Below are positions 25,892-34,771 of a stretch of DNA of 58,084 nt, one piece after another. Origin of the DNA: a virus. The stretch covers positions 1 through 58,084 of IMG/VR virus record IMGVR_UViG_3300020442_001798; one strand, written 5' to 3'. Made by a program: the position numbers and the translations under genes. The notes beneath the pieces were generated by a model. The model saw only the letters and a program-made list of their open reading frames with translations, searched no databases and was not told the DNA's origin. Position 1 is the first letter of the stretch; every line of letters begins with the position of its first letter.

Positions 25892-26789
25892 TATTCAAAA
25901 AGCAGTTATGGATCTGCTTGATGGTCAAGGCGTAGAGGTTCATACTCAGTCAGGCACTGAGGTTGCGATCTATTGCCCATTTCATGACAACACTCACAGT
26001 CCTGCGTGTTATATAAACACAAAGACAGGATTGTGGCAGTGTTTTAATCCTTCATGTGGCAAGAAGGGCAACTTTAGACAGTTGTATAAACACATGACTG
26101 GTAAAACATACGGTCGTGAATGGATGCTTGACCCTGTTAATCTGCAACGTGAACTTGATCTTGCTCTAGTTATCAAAGATGGTACTGAAGAGTTATCGAC
26201 TGATACAATTGAAGTTGACTACGACAGTGATGAGGTGAATAACTTACAGACTTTAGTGGATAGGGGGTATGATCTAGATATACTTGAATATTTTGAAATA
26301 GGTTATTCAAGGGTTAAGGATCGTGTTGTTATTCCTGTTCGTGACCCACAATACAAGATTGTTGGTTTAATTGGTCGTGCTGTGCATGACTGGCAAGAAC
26401 CACGATATCTGTATAATAAAGGTTTTAAGCGGGCAGATGTTTTATTTAACATCCAAAATGCTAAACAGTATGATAGTGTTATCATCTGTGAAGGTAGCTT
26501 GGATGCTATTAAAGTTGCTCAGGCTGGCTTCAAGAATGTTGTGGCTACGCTTGGTGCAAAGATATCTCCAAATCAGGTCAAGATGATTAAAAGATATTTT
26601 GACAGTATCGCTGTCTTTTCTGACAGAGACGACGCTGGTGCGGAGATGAGGCGTGCTATAATTGATGAGTGTCGTGGCAAAGAGATTTACACCGTTGAGA
26701 TTCCAGACGGTCTAAAAGATCCCGGCGACATGACAGACATACAAATCAAGCAAGCCATAACAAGCAAGCAAATTAATATAGGAGATTAA
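25863..26789 (+). CDS. DnaG-like primase
   Basis: The 308-residue protein has a CHC2-type zinc ribbon (about 37-65, C-x2-H ... C-x4-C) for template recognition and a Toprim catalytic core (about 200-285) with CEGSLDA and FSDRDDAG motifs that bind metal. It lacks the C-terminal helicase-interaction domain of bacterial DnaG. The start is uncertain: TTG at 25863 gives the full zinc-domain leader, ATG at 25908 would start 15 residues later. It overlaps the preceding gene by 29 bases. Confidence 0.85.
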   Translation: MNSSFISTGNIQKAVMDLLDGQGVEVHTQSGTEVAIYCPFHDNTHSPACYINTKTGLWQCFNPSCGKKGNFRQLYKHMTGKTYGREWMLDPVNLQRELDLALVIKDGTEELSTDTIEVDYDSDEVNNLQTLVDRGYDLDILEYFEIGYSRVKDRVVIPVRDPQYKIVGLIGRAVHDWQEPRYLYNKGFKRADVLFNIQNAKQYDSVIICEGSLDAIKVAQAGFKNVVATLGAKISPNQVKMIKRYFDSIAVFSDRDDAGAEMRRAIIDECRGKEIYTVEIPDGLKDPGDMTDIQIKQAITSKQINIGD

Positions 26790-26793
26790 ACAC

Positions 26794-27438
26794 ATGTCAT
26801 TTACAAGCATTAAAACACTTAAGGATATTGAAAACAGTATTCCTCAAAAATCTGGCGGCTCAGGTGGGGGTAAAAAGTACTTCAACCTACAGTCGGGCGA
26901 TACATATAAGATTCGCTTTCGTCAGGAGCTAACTGAGGATTCAAAGAATTACGAAGAAGAAGTTGGTACGGGAATTATTGTTCCTGTTGTAACTTCACCA
27001 ATTAACTGGAAGTGGCGTTGCGCTTCGACTGCTTCAATGGCGGAGCATGGCTACCGCTGTTGGGCTACTGAGCAGATCGCTCAGGATGGTCGCTGGAAGC
27101 CCAAGCCTCACCTGTTGATTAACATTGCGGTTGAAATTGATGGTGCATGGGAACCTCGCATCCTTGATACCACTTTCAACCAGCGTCACATTGGTATGAT
27201 GCTCATGGAGTACGCTAAGGAGTTTGGTTCGATTATGGATCAGACATTTAAGTACAGCCGTACAGGTTCAGGTGCTCAAGACACTAATTACAGTCTGATT
27301 CCTCTTGGTCCTAGCGAGGCTGATGAGTCTATTGCTGGACTTACTATGCACCAGTTGGACAATGTTTATATGGTGTTGGGATACGATAAGCAGAAAATGT
27401 TCCTCACTACTGGCGAACTAAACAGCGACGGTTGGTGA
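26794..27438 (+). CDS. Single-stranded DNA-binding protein
   Basis: The 214-residue protein shows a beta-barrel pattern (YFNLQSGDTYKIRFRQEL, VPVVTSPINWKWRC) with Cys/His residues, and phage ssDNA-binding type organisation. It lies between primase and polymerase. It has a GGAGA site and many C-ending codons, in keeping with high expression. Its sequence does not match bacterial SSB; the family name is inferred from context and fold impression. Confidence 0.6.
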   Translation: MSFTSIKTLKDIENSIPQKSGGSGGGKKYFNLQSGDTYKIRFRQELTEDSKNYEEEVGTGIIVPVVTSPINWKWRCASTASMAEHGYRCWATEQIAQDGRWKPKPHLLINIAVEIDGAWEPRILDTTFNQRHIGMMLMEYAKEFGSIMDQTFKYSRTGSGAQDTNYSLIPLGPSEADESIAGLTMHQLDNVYMVLGYDKQKMFLTTGELNSDGW

Positions 27439-27464
27439 TTTCGACGGTGCGATTGTTGGGCTTT

Positions 27465-27486
27465 GTGGGGGGAGCAATCCCCCCAC
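27465..27486 (+). terminator. GC-rich hairpin after the ssDNA-binding protein gene
   Basis: GTGGGGGG (27465-27472) and CCCCCCAC (27479-27486) form a perfect 8-bp stem with a 6-nt AGCAAT loop. No U-tract follows, so it may be an mRNA 3'-end stabiliser, a pause site or a weak terminator. It separates the strongly expressed upstream gene from the nucleotidase gene. Confidence 0.5.
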
Positions 27487-27507
27487 GCCTAACGGAAAGG
27501 TTGTCTT

Positions 27508-28035
27508 GTGGGTAAGACCATTTGTTTGGATCTTGATGGGGTCGTTGCAGACCTTGTTGGCTCGATCAATAAAGAACTAGATGTTCGTGGCATGTCGGAT
27601 TTTGATTATGCTGATTGGGTTATTTCTCCGTATGAGGATGATTTGACTCGGGAGATTTTTGGTTCTCGGGTGTTTTGGAGGAATTTGAAGCCGTTTGTTG
27701 ATTCGTGGTATGCGGTTAATGATTGGTGGGGTTCTGGTCATGATGTGTTTTTTGTGACTGCTCGGTATTCTGATGCGGCTATTCGTTGGGCTAGGCCGTG
27801 GTTGGATATGTGGGGTTTTCAGTATTCTGATTTGTTTTTTGCTGAGATGGGCGATAAGTCTGAGATGGTGAAGAGGTTGGGTGCTGATGTGATGGTTGAG
27901 GATAATCCTTATGAGGTTGTTGCGTTGCGTGATGCTGGGATTGATGCGTTGTTGATGCGTGCTTGGTATAATTCGGAGTTTTGGGAGGATTTGCCTTGTG
28001 TTGGTTCTTTGTTGGAGGTGGTTGTTGATGCGTGA
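27508..28035 (+). CDS. HAD-family 5'(3')-deoxyribonucleotidase-like enzyme
   Basis: The 175-residue protein has motif I DLDGVVAD (about 7-14), motif II VTARY (about 86-90) and a late GADVMVEDNPYE (motif IV), the order seen in HAD nucleotidases. It probably dephosphorylates nucleotides in phage pool control. The GTG start has GGAAAGG before it. From about 27,600 almost every third codon base is G or T. Confidence 0.8.
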   Translation: MGKTICLDLDGVVADLVGSINKELDVRGMSDFDYADWVISPYEDDLTREIFGSRVFWRNLKPFVDSWYAVNDWWGSGHDVFFVTARYSDAAIRWARPWLDMWGFQYSDLFFAEMGDKSEMVKRLGADVMVEDNPYEVVALRDAGIDALLMRAWYNSEFWEDLPCVGSLLEVVVDA

Positions 28036-28141
28036 TTTTGGTACTGTTGCGGTTGGTTTGTGGGCTAGCTATTGTGTGTTTGTTTTTGATTGGAGGCTGG
28101 GTGTTGCTTGGTCTGCTGTTGCGTTGTTGTCTGTGAATTGA
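28028..28141 (+). CDS. Single-span membrane micropeptide
   Basis: The ATG overlaps the nucleotidase end by 8 bases. The 37-residue product (MRDFGTVAVGLWASYCVFVF start) has two short hydrophobic stretches divided by DWR. Many actinophages carry such small membrane proteins in replication operons. Function is unknown. Confidence 0.5.
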   Translation: MRDFGTVAVGLWASYCVFVFDWRLGVAWSAVALLSVN

Positions 28142-28147
28142 GGTTTT

Positions 28148-29077
28148 GTGTCTGATTTTGATGTGTTGTTTTCGGATTTGTTTTTGTCTGAAGATGATGT
28201 GTATGGGTTGTCTGTTGTTGAGCGTGAGCGTCGTGTTGATGATTTGATTGTGCAGGCGTTTGATATTTATGATTATGCTGTTCGTGAGTATGTGACGGAT
28301 CGTAATCGTTCGCTGAAGTCTACTGCTGTGTTGTTTTCTGGTGGTAATGATTCGACGTTTTTGTTGCACTTGTTTAGGGACGCTGCTGATGTTGCTGTTC
28401 ATATTGATACAACTATTGGTATTAGGGAGACTCGCCAATTTGTGGATGAGACTTGTGCGTTGTTTGGTGTTCCTTTGATGGTTGAGTCTGCGCCTGTGCC
28501 TTATCGTGATTTGGTTGTTGAGTTGGGTTTTCCGGGGCCTTCGTTGCATTATATTATGTATCAGAGGTTGAAGGAGCGTGCTGTTGATGCTGTGCGTAGG
28601 AAGTTGTTGGAATTTCCTCGTCGTGAGTTGGTTGTGTTTTTGTCTGGTAGGCGTAGAACGGAGTCTCATCGTCGTGCGTCTGTTCCGTATTTGAGTCGTG
28701 ATGGTGCTCAGGTGTGGTGTTCGCCTGTTGCTAATTGGACTAAGCCTGATATTGCGACGTATAAAGCTAGGTTTGATGATTTTCCTGTGAATCCTGTTTC
28801 TGAGTTGATTCATATGAGTGGTGAGTGTTTGTGTGGGGCGTTTGCTTCGAAGGGTGAGTTTGAGCAGTTGAAATTTTTCTTCCCTGAGATGGCTGAATTG
28901 ATTCATCAGTTGGAGCATGAGGTCGCTAAGAATGATAAGATTCCTGATTATCAGAAGCAGTGGGGGTGGGGTAGTTATGCTCAGAATCATCATCGTGCCC
29001 GTGCTAAGAATAGTCAAGATGTAAAAGTTGGTCCGTTGTGTTCGGATTGTGAGTTTAGGTTGGGTGACCATGACTGA
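28148..29077 (+). CDS. PP-loop (PAPS reductase-like) enzyme
   Basis: The 309-residue protein carries the pyrophosphate loop SGGNDST at about 63-69, placing it in the adenine-nucleotide alpha-hydrolase family that includes PAPS reductase, DndC and QueC. A Cys pair (GECLCGAF, about 225-232) and a later C-x2-C (PLCSDC) suggest metal or cluster binding. DndC-like DNA sulfur modification, tRNA thiolation and sulfate reduction are all possible; no partner Dnd genes are seen. GTG start. Third codon positions are nearly all G or T. Confidence 0.7.
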   Translation: MSDFDVLFSDLFLSEDDVYGLSVVERERRVDDLIVQAFDIYDYAVREYVTDRNRSLKSTAVLFSGGNDSTFLLHLFRDAADVAVHIDTTIGIRETRQFVDETCALFGVPLMVESAPVPYRDLVVELGFPGPSLHYIMYQRLKERAVDAVRRKLLEFPRRELVVFLSGRRRTESHRRASVPYLSRDGAQVWCSPVANWTKPDIATYKARFDDFPVNPVSELIHMSGECLCGAFASKGEFEQLKFFFPEMAELIHQLEHEVAKNDKIPDYQKQWGWGSYAQNHHRARAKNSQDVKVGPLCSDCEFRLGDHD

Positions 29078-32000
29078 TTTTGTTCATTTGCATTGCCATA
29101 GCGAGTATTCGTTGTTGGATGGTATGTCTACTCCGCAGGATATTGCCAACATTGCTTCGTCTAATGGTCAGTTTGCGGCGGCTATTACGGATCATGGCAC
29201 TATGGGTGGTGTGTTGAAGTTTCAGGATGCGTGCGATAAAGCCAATGTGCGTCCTTTGTTTGGTATTGAGGCATATTTTGTGCCGTCTATTGAAACGGAT
29301 TCTGATTCGAAGCATGAGCGTTATCATCTTATTTTGTTAGCTAAGAATAATGCTGGTTTGCAGAAGTTGTTTGAGGCTAATCGTGTGGGATGGAAAGATA
29401 ATTTTTATTACAAGCCTCGTATGGATTTTGAGTTGTTGGAAGATCTTGTTGATGATGATGTGATTGCTTTGTCTGGCTGTATGGGTGGTGCAATTTCTAA
29501 GGCTATTGAGCGTGATGATCATGCTGAGGCTGAGCGTTTGTCTGAGCGGTTTATCAAGATTTTTGGTGACGATTTTTATTATGAGGTTCAGGCTTGGAAT
29601 CCTCAGTCGTTGAATGATAGTTTGATTGATTTAGCTTCGTCGTTTAATAAGAAGGTTGTTGCTACTGCTGATTGTCATTTTCCTTCGGCTCATGATGCTC
29701 ATGATGAAGAGGTTCTTCTTATGGTGTCGCAGTATCCGTCGTTGAATGCTGGTCAGGTTCGTCATGCTAAGGAGAATCTTGCTGGTGGGGGTAATGTTAC
29801 TGACAAGATGAATCGGATGTATCCTGATCGTTTTTTGCGGTTTGATGAGATTAATCCTTATGTTGCGCCTGCTGATGAGGTGTTGTCGTGGTTTGCTGAG
29901 AAGGGTTATGATGAGCCTTCGTATCTTGAGAATACGATTGAGGTTGCTGAGAAGTGTTCTGCTCGTATTGAGAAGCGTAAGAACTTGTTGCCTAAATATA
30001 TGAAGGCTTTGGATTCAGATGATTATTTGCGTGAGTTGTGTTTGACGGCGTTGTCGGATAAGTCGATTGATACTGATGAGTATCGCAGTCGTCTTGATGA
30101 CGAACTTGCTGTTATCTCTAAGCTTGGTTTTTCAGATTATTTTTTGATGACTTGGGATTTGGTTAAGTGGTGTGACCGCAATGATGTTGGTCGTGGGACT
30201 GGTCGTGGTTCTGTGGGTGGGTCGTTGATTGCGTATTTGCTTGATATTTCAAAGGTTGACCCTATTCAGTATGGGTTGCTGTTTGCTCGTTTCTTGAATC
30301 CTGATCGTAATGATTATCCTGATATTGATTTGGACTTTGAGGACAAGAAGCGTGAAGAAGTGAAGCAGTACCTTGCTGACCGTTGGGGTGCGGAGAATGT
30401 TGCTGCTATTGCTACTTATGGTGTGTTCAAGCCTAAGTCTGTAATTAAAGATGTTGCCCGTGTGTTTCAGGTTCCTTTTGATGAGACCAACAGTGTGACT
30501 CCGTTTTTTGAGACGTTAGACGAGTTGCAGTCTACAGATAAGGGTAAGACATTTATTAAGAAGTATCCTGATGTGTTGCCTATTGCTCAAAAGCTTGAGG
30601 GCAGGATTCGTAATACTGGTATCCATGCGGCTGGTATGGTTGTTTCTTCAGTCCCATTGACCGATATTTGCCCCGTAGAGACTCGTAAAGGCACTTCTGG
30701 CGATGGCAGGGCTGCTGTCACTTCTTTTGACATGGAGGACGCTGAGGCGGTTGGTTTGATCAAGGTTGATATTCTTGGTTTGAAAACTGTTTCGGTTATT
30801 AAGGATTGTATTGCTAAGGTTAAGGAGTTGCATGGCGTTGATGTGACGGAGCAGTCTTTGAGTTTGGATGATCCTGCTGTTTTCCAGAACTTTAATGATG
30901 GTAATACGGTCGGTGTGTTTCAGGCTGATGCGGCGGCTTATCGTAATTTGATTGATCGTATGGGTATTGATGATTTTAATGATCTTGTTGTGTCGAACGC
31001 TTTGGTTCGTCCGGGTGCGTTGTTGTCTCAGGGGCAGACCTATATTGATTGTAAGAAGGGTGAGGCTTCTGCTAAGTATCCTCATGAGATTGTTAAGCCT
31101 ATTTTGGAAGAGACATATGGTACTGTTATCTTTCAGGAGCAGTTGATGCAGATGGCTGTGTTGCTTGCTGGTTTCACTTGGTCTGAGGCTGACAAGCTTC
31201 GTAAGATTATTGGTAAGAAGCGTGATGCGGCTGGGTTTGATGAGTACAGGGAAAAGTTTTGTAGTAACGAGTATTTGACTCGTAAGCAGTCTGAAAAGAT
31301 TTGGGCTGACTTTGAACTTGCGGCTTTGTATATGTTTAACAAGTCGCACGCTGTTGCATATTCGATGTTGTCGTACCAGACTATGTGGTTAAAGATTAAT
31401 TACCCTAAAGAGTTTGTGTGGTCGATGCTGTACAATGAATCAGAGAAGGGTAAGATTACCGCTTATCTGATGGAGGCTACTCGTCTGGGTATTAAGATTC
31501 TTGCTCCTGATGTAAATACGTCAGATGAGTATTTTACTATTGACTCTGAGGGTATTCGTTTTGGTTTGAGGAATGTTGCTGGCTGTGGTAATAGTGCGAT
31601 TGATGAGATTACTAAGCATCGTCCTTACAATTCGTATGACGAGTTTATGAACAAGTGTTCTAAGCGCCATGTGAAGGCTCCGCTTAGGGAGAGTTTGGAG
31701 AAGGTTGGTGCATTCGTTTCTTTAGGTCACAATTCTGGGTATGATCATGAGCGTTACTACCTTCCGATTTTAGGTTTTGCGGCTGGTCTTGCTGATAGCG
31801 ATAACGAGATGGACGAGCTTGTGGAACCCATTGAGGGCTTCCATGAAATCTACTCAGAGTTGCGGATGATTAAGGGTGTGGTTCGCTCTACGAAGAAAAC
31901 ACCGAAGTATCTCCGTGTTGAAATTGAGGATCAAACGTCGTCTGTCAGCGTATTCTGTGATCGTAATGCTGAGATTGCTAATCGTGACTTTATGTACTTT

Positions 32001-32447
32001 TTGATTGGTGACCGAACATTGCACATGTTTTGTGATGCTTACGAGTACGCTGGCACTGATCTGTATGACTTAACTAATATTAGGAAGCAGGGGATGGGTC
32101 ACGAATATAATTGGTTGTATGAAACTGGTTTGGGTGATTCTTCTGATGAGCGTAGTTTACTTTATATTTTTAGTACGAGAACTTTTGTCACTGGCAAGGG
32201 TAAAGACATGTGTAATTTTTACGCTTGGGATGGTAAGAAGATTATCAAAGTTGTTGTGTTTCCATTTCTGTATGGCAAGATGCGACATTTGTTAGGCAAG
32301 TCTGGCTGGCACGCTGCTAAGCTTAAAGATGTTAAGGACTTAGAGGTTGCGGCTCGTCTTGACTCTTTTACTCTTGATAACGAAAACTCGTTGATAACAG
32401 TTGAAAATTATATTCAAAGAAAAAATTTAGTTAAGCAGGAGGGGTAA
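29070..32447 (+). CDS. dnaE: DNA polymerase III alpha subunit (DnaE-like)
   Basis: The 1,125-residue polymerase opens with a PHP domain (FVHLHCHSEYSLLDG, about 4-18). The polymerase core has GRGSVGGS (about 377-384) and PDIDLDFED (about 416-424), the latter containing catalytic Asp residues. Helix-hairpin-helix and OB-fold regions follow (OB near 930-970). It extends the phage DNA chain and would pair with the helicase and primase above. The ATG at 29070 overlaps the previous stop; upstream in-frame starts (GTG at 29064) are less likely. Codon wobble is keto-rich in the first third, easing towards the end. Confidence 0.95.
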   Translation: MTDFVHLHCHSEYSLLDGMSTPQDIANIASSNGQFAAAITDHGTMGGVLKFQDACDKANVRPLFGIEAYFVPSIETDSDSKHERYHLILLAKNNAGLQKLFEANRVGWKDNFYYKPRMDFELLEDLVDDDVIALSGCMGGAISKAIERDDHAEAERLSERFIKIFGDDFYYEVQAWNPQSLNDSLIDLASSFNKKVVATADCHFPSAHDAHDEEVLLMVSQYPSLNAGQVRHAKENLAGGGNVTDKMNRMYPDRFLRFDEINPYVAPADEVLSWFAEKGYDEPSYLENTIEVAEKCSARIEKRKNLLPKYMKALDSDDYLRELCLTALSDKSIDTDEYRSRLDDELAVISKLGFSDYFLMTWDLVKWCDRNDVGRGTGRGSVGGSLIAYLLDISKVDPIQYGLLFARFLNPDRNDYPDIDLDFEDKKREEVKQYLADRWGAENVAAIATYGVFKPKSVIKDVARVFQVPFDETNSVTPFFETLDELQSTDKGKTFIKKYPDVLPIAQKLEGRIRNTGIHAAGMVVSSVPLTDICPVETRKGTSGDGRAAVTSFDMEDAEAVGLIKVDILGLKTVSVIKDCIAKVKELHGVDVTEQSLSLDDPAVFQNFNDGNTVGVFQADAAAYRNLIDRMGIDDFNDLVVSNALVRPGALLSQGQTYIDCKKGEASAKYPHEIVKPILEETYGTVIFQEQLMQMAVLLAGFTWSEADKLRKIIGKKRDAAGFDEYREKFCSNEYLTRKQSEKIWADFELAALYMFNKSHAVAYSMLSYQTMWLKINYPKEFVWSMLYNESEKGKITAYLMEATRLGIKILAPDVNTSDEYFTIDSEGIRFGLRNVAGCGNSAIDEITKHRPYNSYDEFMNKCSKRHVKAPLRESLEKVGAFVSLGHNSGYDHERYYLPILGFAAGLADSDNEMDELVEPIEGFHEIYSELRMIKGVVRSTKKTPKYLRVEIEDQTSSVSVFCDRNAEIANRDFMYFLIGDRTLHMFCDAYEYAGTDLYDLTNIRKQGMGHEYNWLYETGLGDSSDERSLLYIFSTRTFVTGKGKDMCNFYAWDGKKIIKVVVFPFLYGKMRHLLGKSGWHAAKLKDVKDLEVAARLDSFTLDNENSLITVENYIQRKNLVKQEG

Positions 32448-32451
32448 TGAT

Positions 32452-33153
32452 ATGTATTTTACTATCAAGAATGAATATGGGGTAATAAGTTACTTTAATA
32501 ATGATGAGGAGATGTTGAAACAACGTGATGAAAATTTGTTCTTTGAGCAACATTATGTTCTTTCTTATCTTAAAGAATACATTACGGAGTCAAAAATAAT
32601 TCTTGATATTGGTGCACATTGTGGATCTCACACTATTTTGTATAAGAGAATAAATCCTAAATCTCAGATTTATTCTTTTGAACCTCAAAGGCAAATCTAT
32701 AATCTTCTTGTAAAAAATATTCAAGATAATGCTCTAGATGAAGTTTATGTTTATAACAATGCTGTTGGAGATTATACCGGCAAGGTTGAGATGAACAACT
32801 ACTCAACAGATGGTGCGAACTCTATGAAGCAGCTTGCCTATGGTGGTGAGCAGTTATTTAATCTTGGTGGCGTGCAAATCGGTTCCGGTGGAGAAAGCGT
32901 TCAGATGGTAAAGATTGATGAGTTGAAAATGCCATGCTGTGATTTTATAAAAATTGATGTTGAAGGATACGAACCTCATGTTATTGAAGGTGCTAAACTT
33001 ACGATACAGAGATGTAGACCAGTGATTTCTTATGAGGTGAATCATAAAAATTCTGATCGTGCAACTCGCACAGCGACAGAGTTGCTGGAGTCATATAACT
33101 ATACATGCAGAAATGTGTGGTCAGAAAACTGGATTGCTACACCAAATTTTTAA
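32452..33153 (+). CDS. FkbM-family methyltransferase
   Basis: The 233-residue enzyme has the SAM-binding loop ILDIGAHCGSHT (about 50-61) and motifs SFEPQRQIYNLL and FIKIDVEGYEPHVIEGA (about 165-181) of FkbM O-methyltransferases. These usually methylate sugars. Its base composition is more A-rich than its keto-rich neighbours, which suggests a late insertion between polymerase and recombinase. It may work with the glycosyltransferases at 37.9 and 42.1 kb on virion or cell-surface glycans. GGAGGGG provides the ribosome site. Confidence 0.85.
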   Translation: MYFTIKNEYGVISYFNNDEEMLKQRDENLFFEQHYVLSYLKEYITESKIILDIGAHCGSHTILYKRINPKSQIYSFEPQRQIYNLLVKNIQDNALDEVYVYNNAVGDYTGKVEMNNYSTDGANSMKQLAYGGEQLFNLGGVQIGSGGESVQMVKIDELKMPCCDFIKIDVEGYEPHVIEGAKLTIQRCRPVISYEVNHKNSDRATRTATELLESYNYTCRNVWSENWIATPNF

Positions 33154-33162
33154 GGAGAATAC

Positions 33163-34080
33163 ATGTTATTTATTGATAAAAGAAAAGGGGATACCGTCCC
33201 CACTCACGATATTATTCCAACACCAAGTATCGGTCTGAATAGAGCACTTGGTGGTGGTTTGTACACTGGTGCTACCCACTTGTTCTGGGGTACTCCTTCG
33301 GTTGGTAAGACAACGATGTGTTTCCGTATTCTTGCTGAAGCGCAAAAGATGGGTTATAGGCCGATCATTGTTGACTCTGAGTATTCGTACTCAGAAGAGT
33401 ATGCGGCAAAGTGCGGCATTGATGTTGATGATGTTGTTCTTATCCAGTCTACTGTTGTTGAAGATATTCTTAGGCACCTGATTGGGTATCTGAATCACCC
33501 TGATGAGAAACACATCTTCTTGTTCGACAGTTTGTCTAACATCGTTAAGGAGGAGTTTTACGACAAGCCTGACGGTGGCAAGGCAATGGGTTTGCAGGCT
33601 CGTTCGCAAGGCTACTTCTTGCAGAAACTTGTTAACCATTTGCATAAGGAGCGCAACATCATGCTGTTTGTTGCACACCAGACAGTTGATCTTAGTGGGA
33701 TGTATGCTGTGATGAAGGCAAAGATGGGTAATACGGTGCATCACAACATGCACAATATTATTAAGCTGTTCTTGTCAATGTCCCAGAAAGAGATGGAGCG
33801 TGAAGATCGCACCAACAAGATTATGAGTCAGCGTGCAACATGGACTATTGAGAAGACGAAGCAGTTGCCTACGATTGGTACGCAGGGCTACTACTATGTT
33901 CTCCCTCAAGAAGGGCGTATTGATGTTGATCGTGAATTGATTGAGATGGCTGTTGAAAATGACATTATCCAGCGTCGTGGTGCTTGGTACTCATATGGTG
34001 AACAGAAGTGGAATGGCACAAGTAATATTGAGTTGACTAATGAGCAGGTTGAGGAAATTTACAAGGAGTTGGTTAGTTGA
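33163..34080 (+). CDS. RecA-like recombinase
   Basis: The 305-residue protein has a Walker A loop GTPSVGKTT (about 43-51), an acidic VDSEYS segment after it, and a Walker B strand IFLFDSLSNI (about 119-128). Its overall order fits RecA/UvsX phage recombinases, which pair homologous strands for repair and recombination-dependent replication. It lacks the long C-terminal domain of bacterial RecA. Next in line are a Cas4-like nuclease and a RuvC-like resolvase. Confidence 0.8.
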   Translation: MLFIDKRKGDTVPTHDIIPTPSIGLNRALGGGLYTGATHLFWGTPSVGKTTMCFRILAEAQKMGYRPIIVDSEYSYSEEYAAKCGIDVDDVVLIQSTVVEDILRHLIGYLNHPDEKHIFLFDSLSNIVKEEFYDKPDGGKAMGLQARSQGYFLQKLVNHLHKERNIMLFVAHQTVDLSGMYAVMKAKMGNTVHHNMHNIIKLFLSMSQKEMEREDRTNKIMSQRATWTIEKTKQLPTIGTQGYYYVLPQEGRIDVDRELIEMAVENDIIQRRGAWYSYGEQKWNGTSNIELTNEQVEEIYKELVS

Positions 34081-34376
34081 AAAGGGATGAGGGACAGGAG
34101 GCGAAGCGTGACAAAGCGAGGCCGGTTAAAAACTCTGGCAGAGGTTTTAGAAAGGGAGATGCTACTTTTCATCGTTTCCTTCTTGACTATAAGCACAATG
34201 GCAGTTCTTTCACTCTTAGTCGTTCTGCGTGGATAAAGCATCGCAAAGATGCTTGGAGAGAGCAATATAGATATCCTTGTATTTCTGTTGTATTGGGCGA
34301 AGATTCTGACACAAAAGTTGCTATAATTGACTGGGAAGTGTTTAAGGAGCTAATACGTGACTCAGATTACGAATGA
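34077..34376 (+). CDS. Conserved-looking basic protein after the recombinase
   Basis: The TTG start overlaps the recombinase stop (TTGA). The 99 residues begin with a Lys/Arg-rich leader, followed by a folded part (FHRFLLDYKHNGSSFTLS, then a CISVVLGEDSDTKVAIIDW strand pair). It resembles small actinophage proteins found beside recombinases, but no catalytic motif is certain. A nuclease accessory role is possible. Confidence 0.5.
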   Translation: MKRDEGQEAKRDKARPVKNSGRGFRKGDATFHRFLLDYKHNGSSFTLSRSAWIKHRKDAWREQYRYPCISVVLGEDSDTKVAIIDWEVFKELIRDSDYE

Positions 34377-34530
34377 GGAATTATATTCAACTGCATTCCA
34401 TTATGTAGTCGGAGTTCTTAGCGGTATGGAATATTATGAAGATATTCCAGTAGAAGAGCTTATCTTTGGTTTCCTACAAAGGGCAGAAGATATCCTCACA
34501 GAGCATCGTAATGATTATGAGGAAGATTGA
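34357..34530 (+). CDS. Small acidic protein, unknown function
   Basis: GTG at 34357 has AAGGAG at 34344-34349. The 57-residue helical, acidic product (start VTQITNEELYSTAFHYVVGV, end HRNDYEED) overlaps its upstream neighbour by 20 bases and its downstream neighbour as well. It was identified from its start signal and open frame. Confidence 0.5.
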   Translation: MTQITNEELYSTAFHYVVGVLSGMEYYEDIPVEELIFGFLQRAEDILTEHRNDYEED

Positions 34531-34771
34531 GAAGCACGGGATATTAGGTTGGGTTATGACTGCTTTGGTGGTTGTCGCCTATGATTATTGGGCTTTATCA
34601 AGTAAACATCAAACAATGTCAAAGGCGTTTAAGAATGGCTTGTTCAGGAAAAGCACATCTTTGCCGACATTCTTTGGGTGGGCTGTGCTAACATGGCATT
34701 TATTCCATCCACCGTCGTTAAGGAAAACAGATTTGTTTTCCATAATCCTAGACAGGAAAGTAATTGAGTAA
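34517..34771 (+). CDS. Small membrane protein
   Basis: Starting at ATG 34517 (34511 is equally possible), about 84 residues with one clear hydrophobic segment (GWVMTALVVVAYDYWAL) and a second weaker one (FFGWAVLTWHLF). It resembles actinophage membrane proteins with a similar KAF..L..P..R..FFGW layout, as recalled. Role unknown. Confidence 0.5.
   Translation: MRKIEKHGILGWVMTALVVVAYDYWALSSKHQTMSKAFKNGLFRKSTSLPTFFGWAVLTWHLFHPPSLRKTDLFSIILDRKVIE

Noticed and set aside
27791-29071. A 426-codon open frame on the minus strand
   Set aside because: It exists only because the plus-strand genes avoid A and C in third positions, so minus-strand stop codons are rare. The predicted protein is low-complexity Arg/Thr/Asn/Gln, has no ribosome site and is antisense to two well-supported genes.
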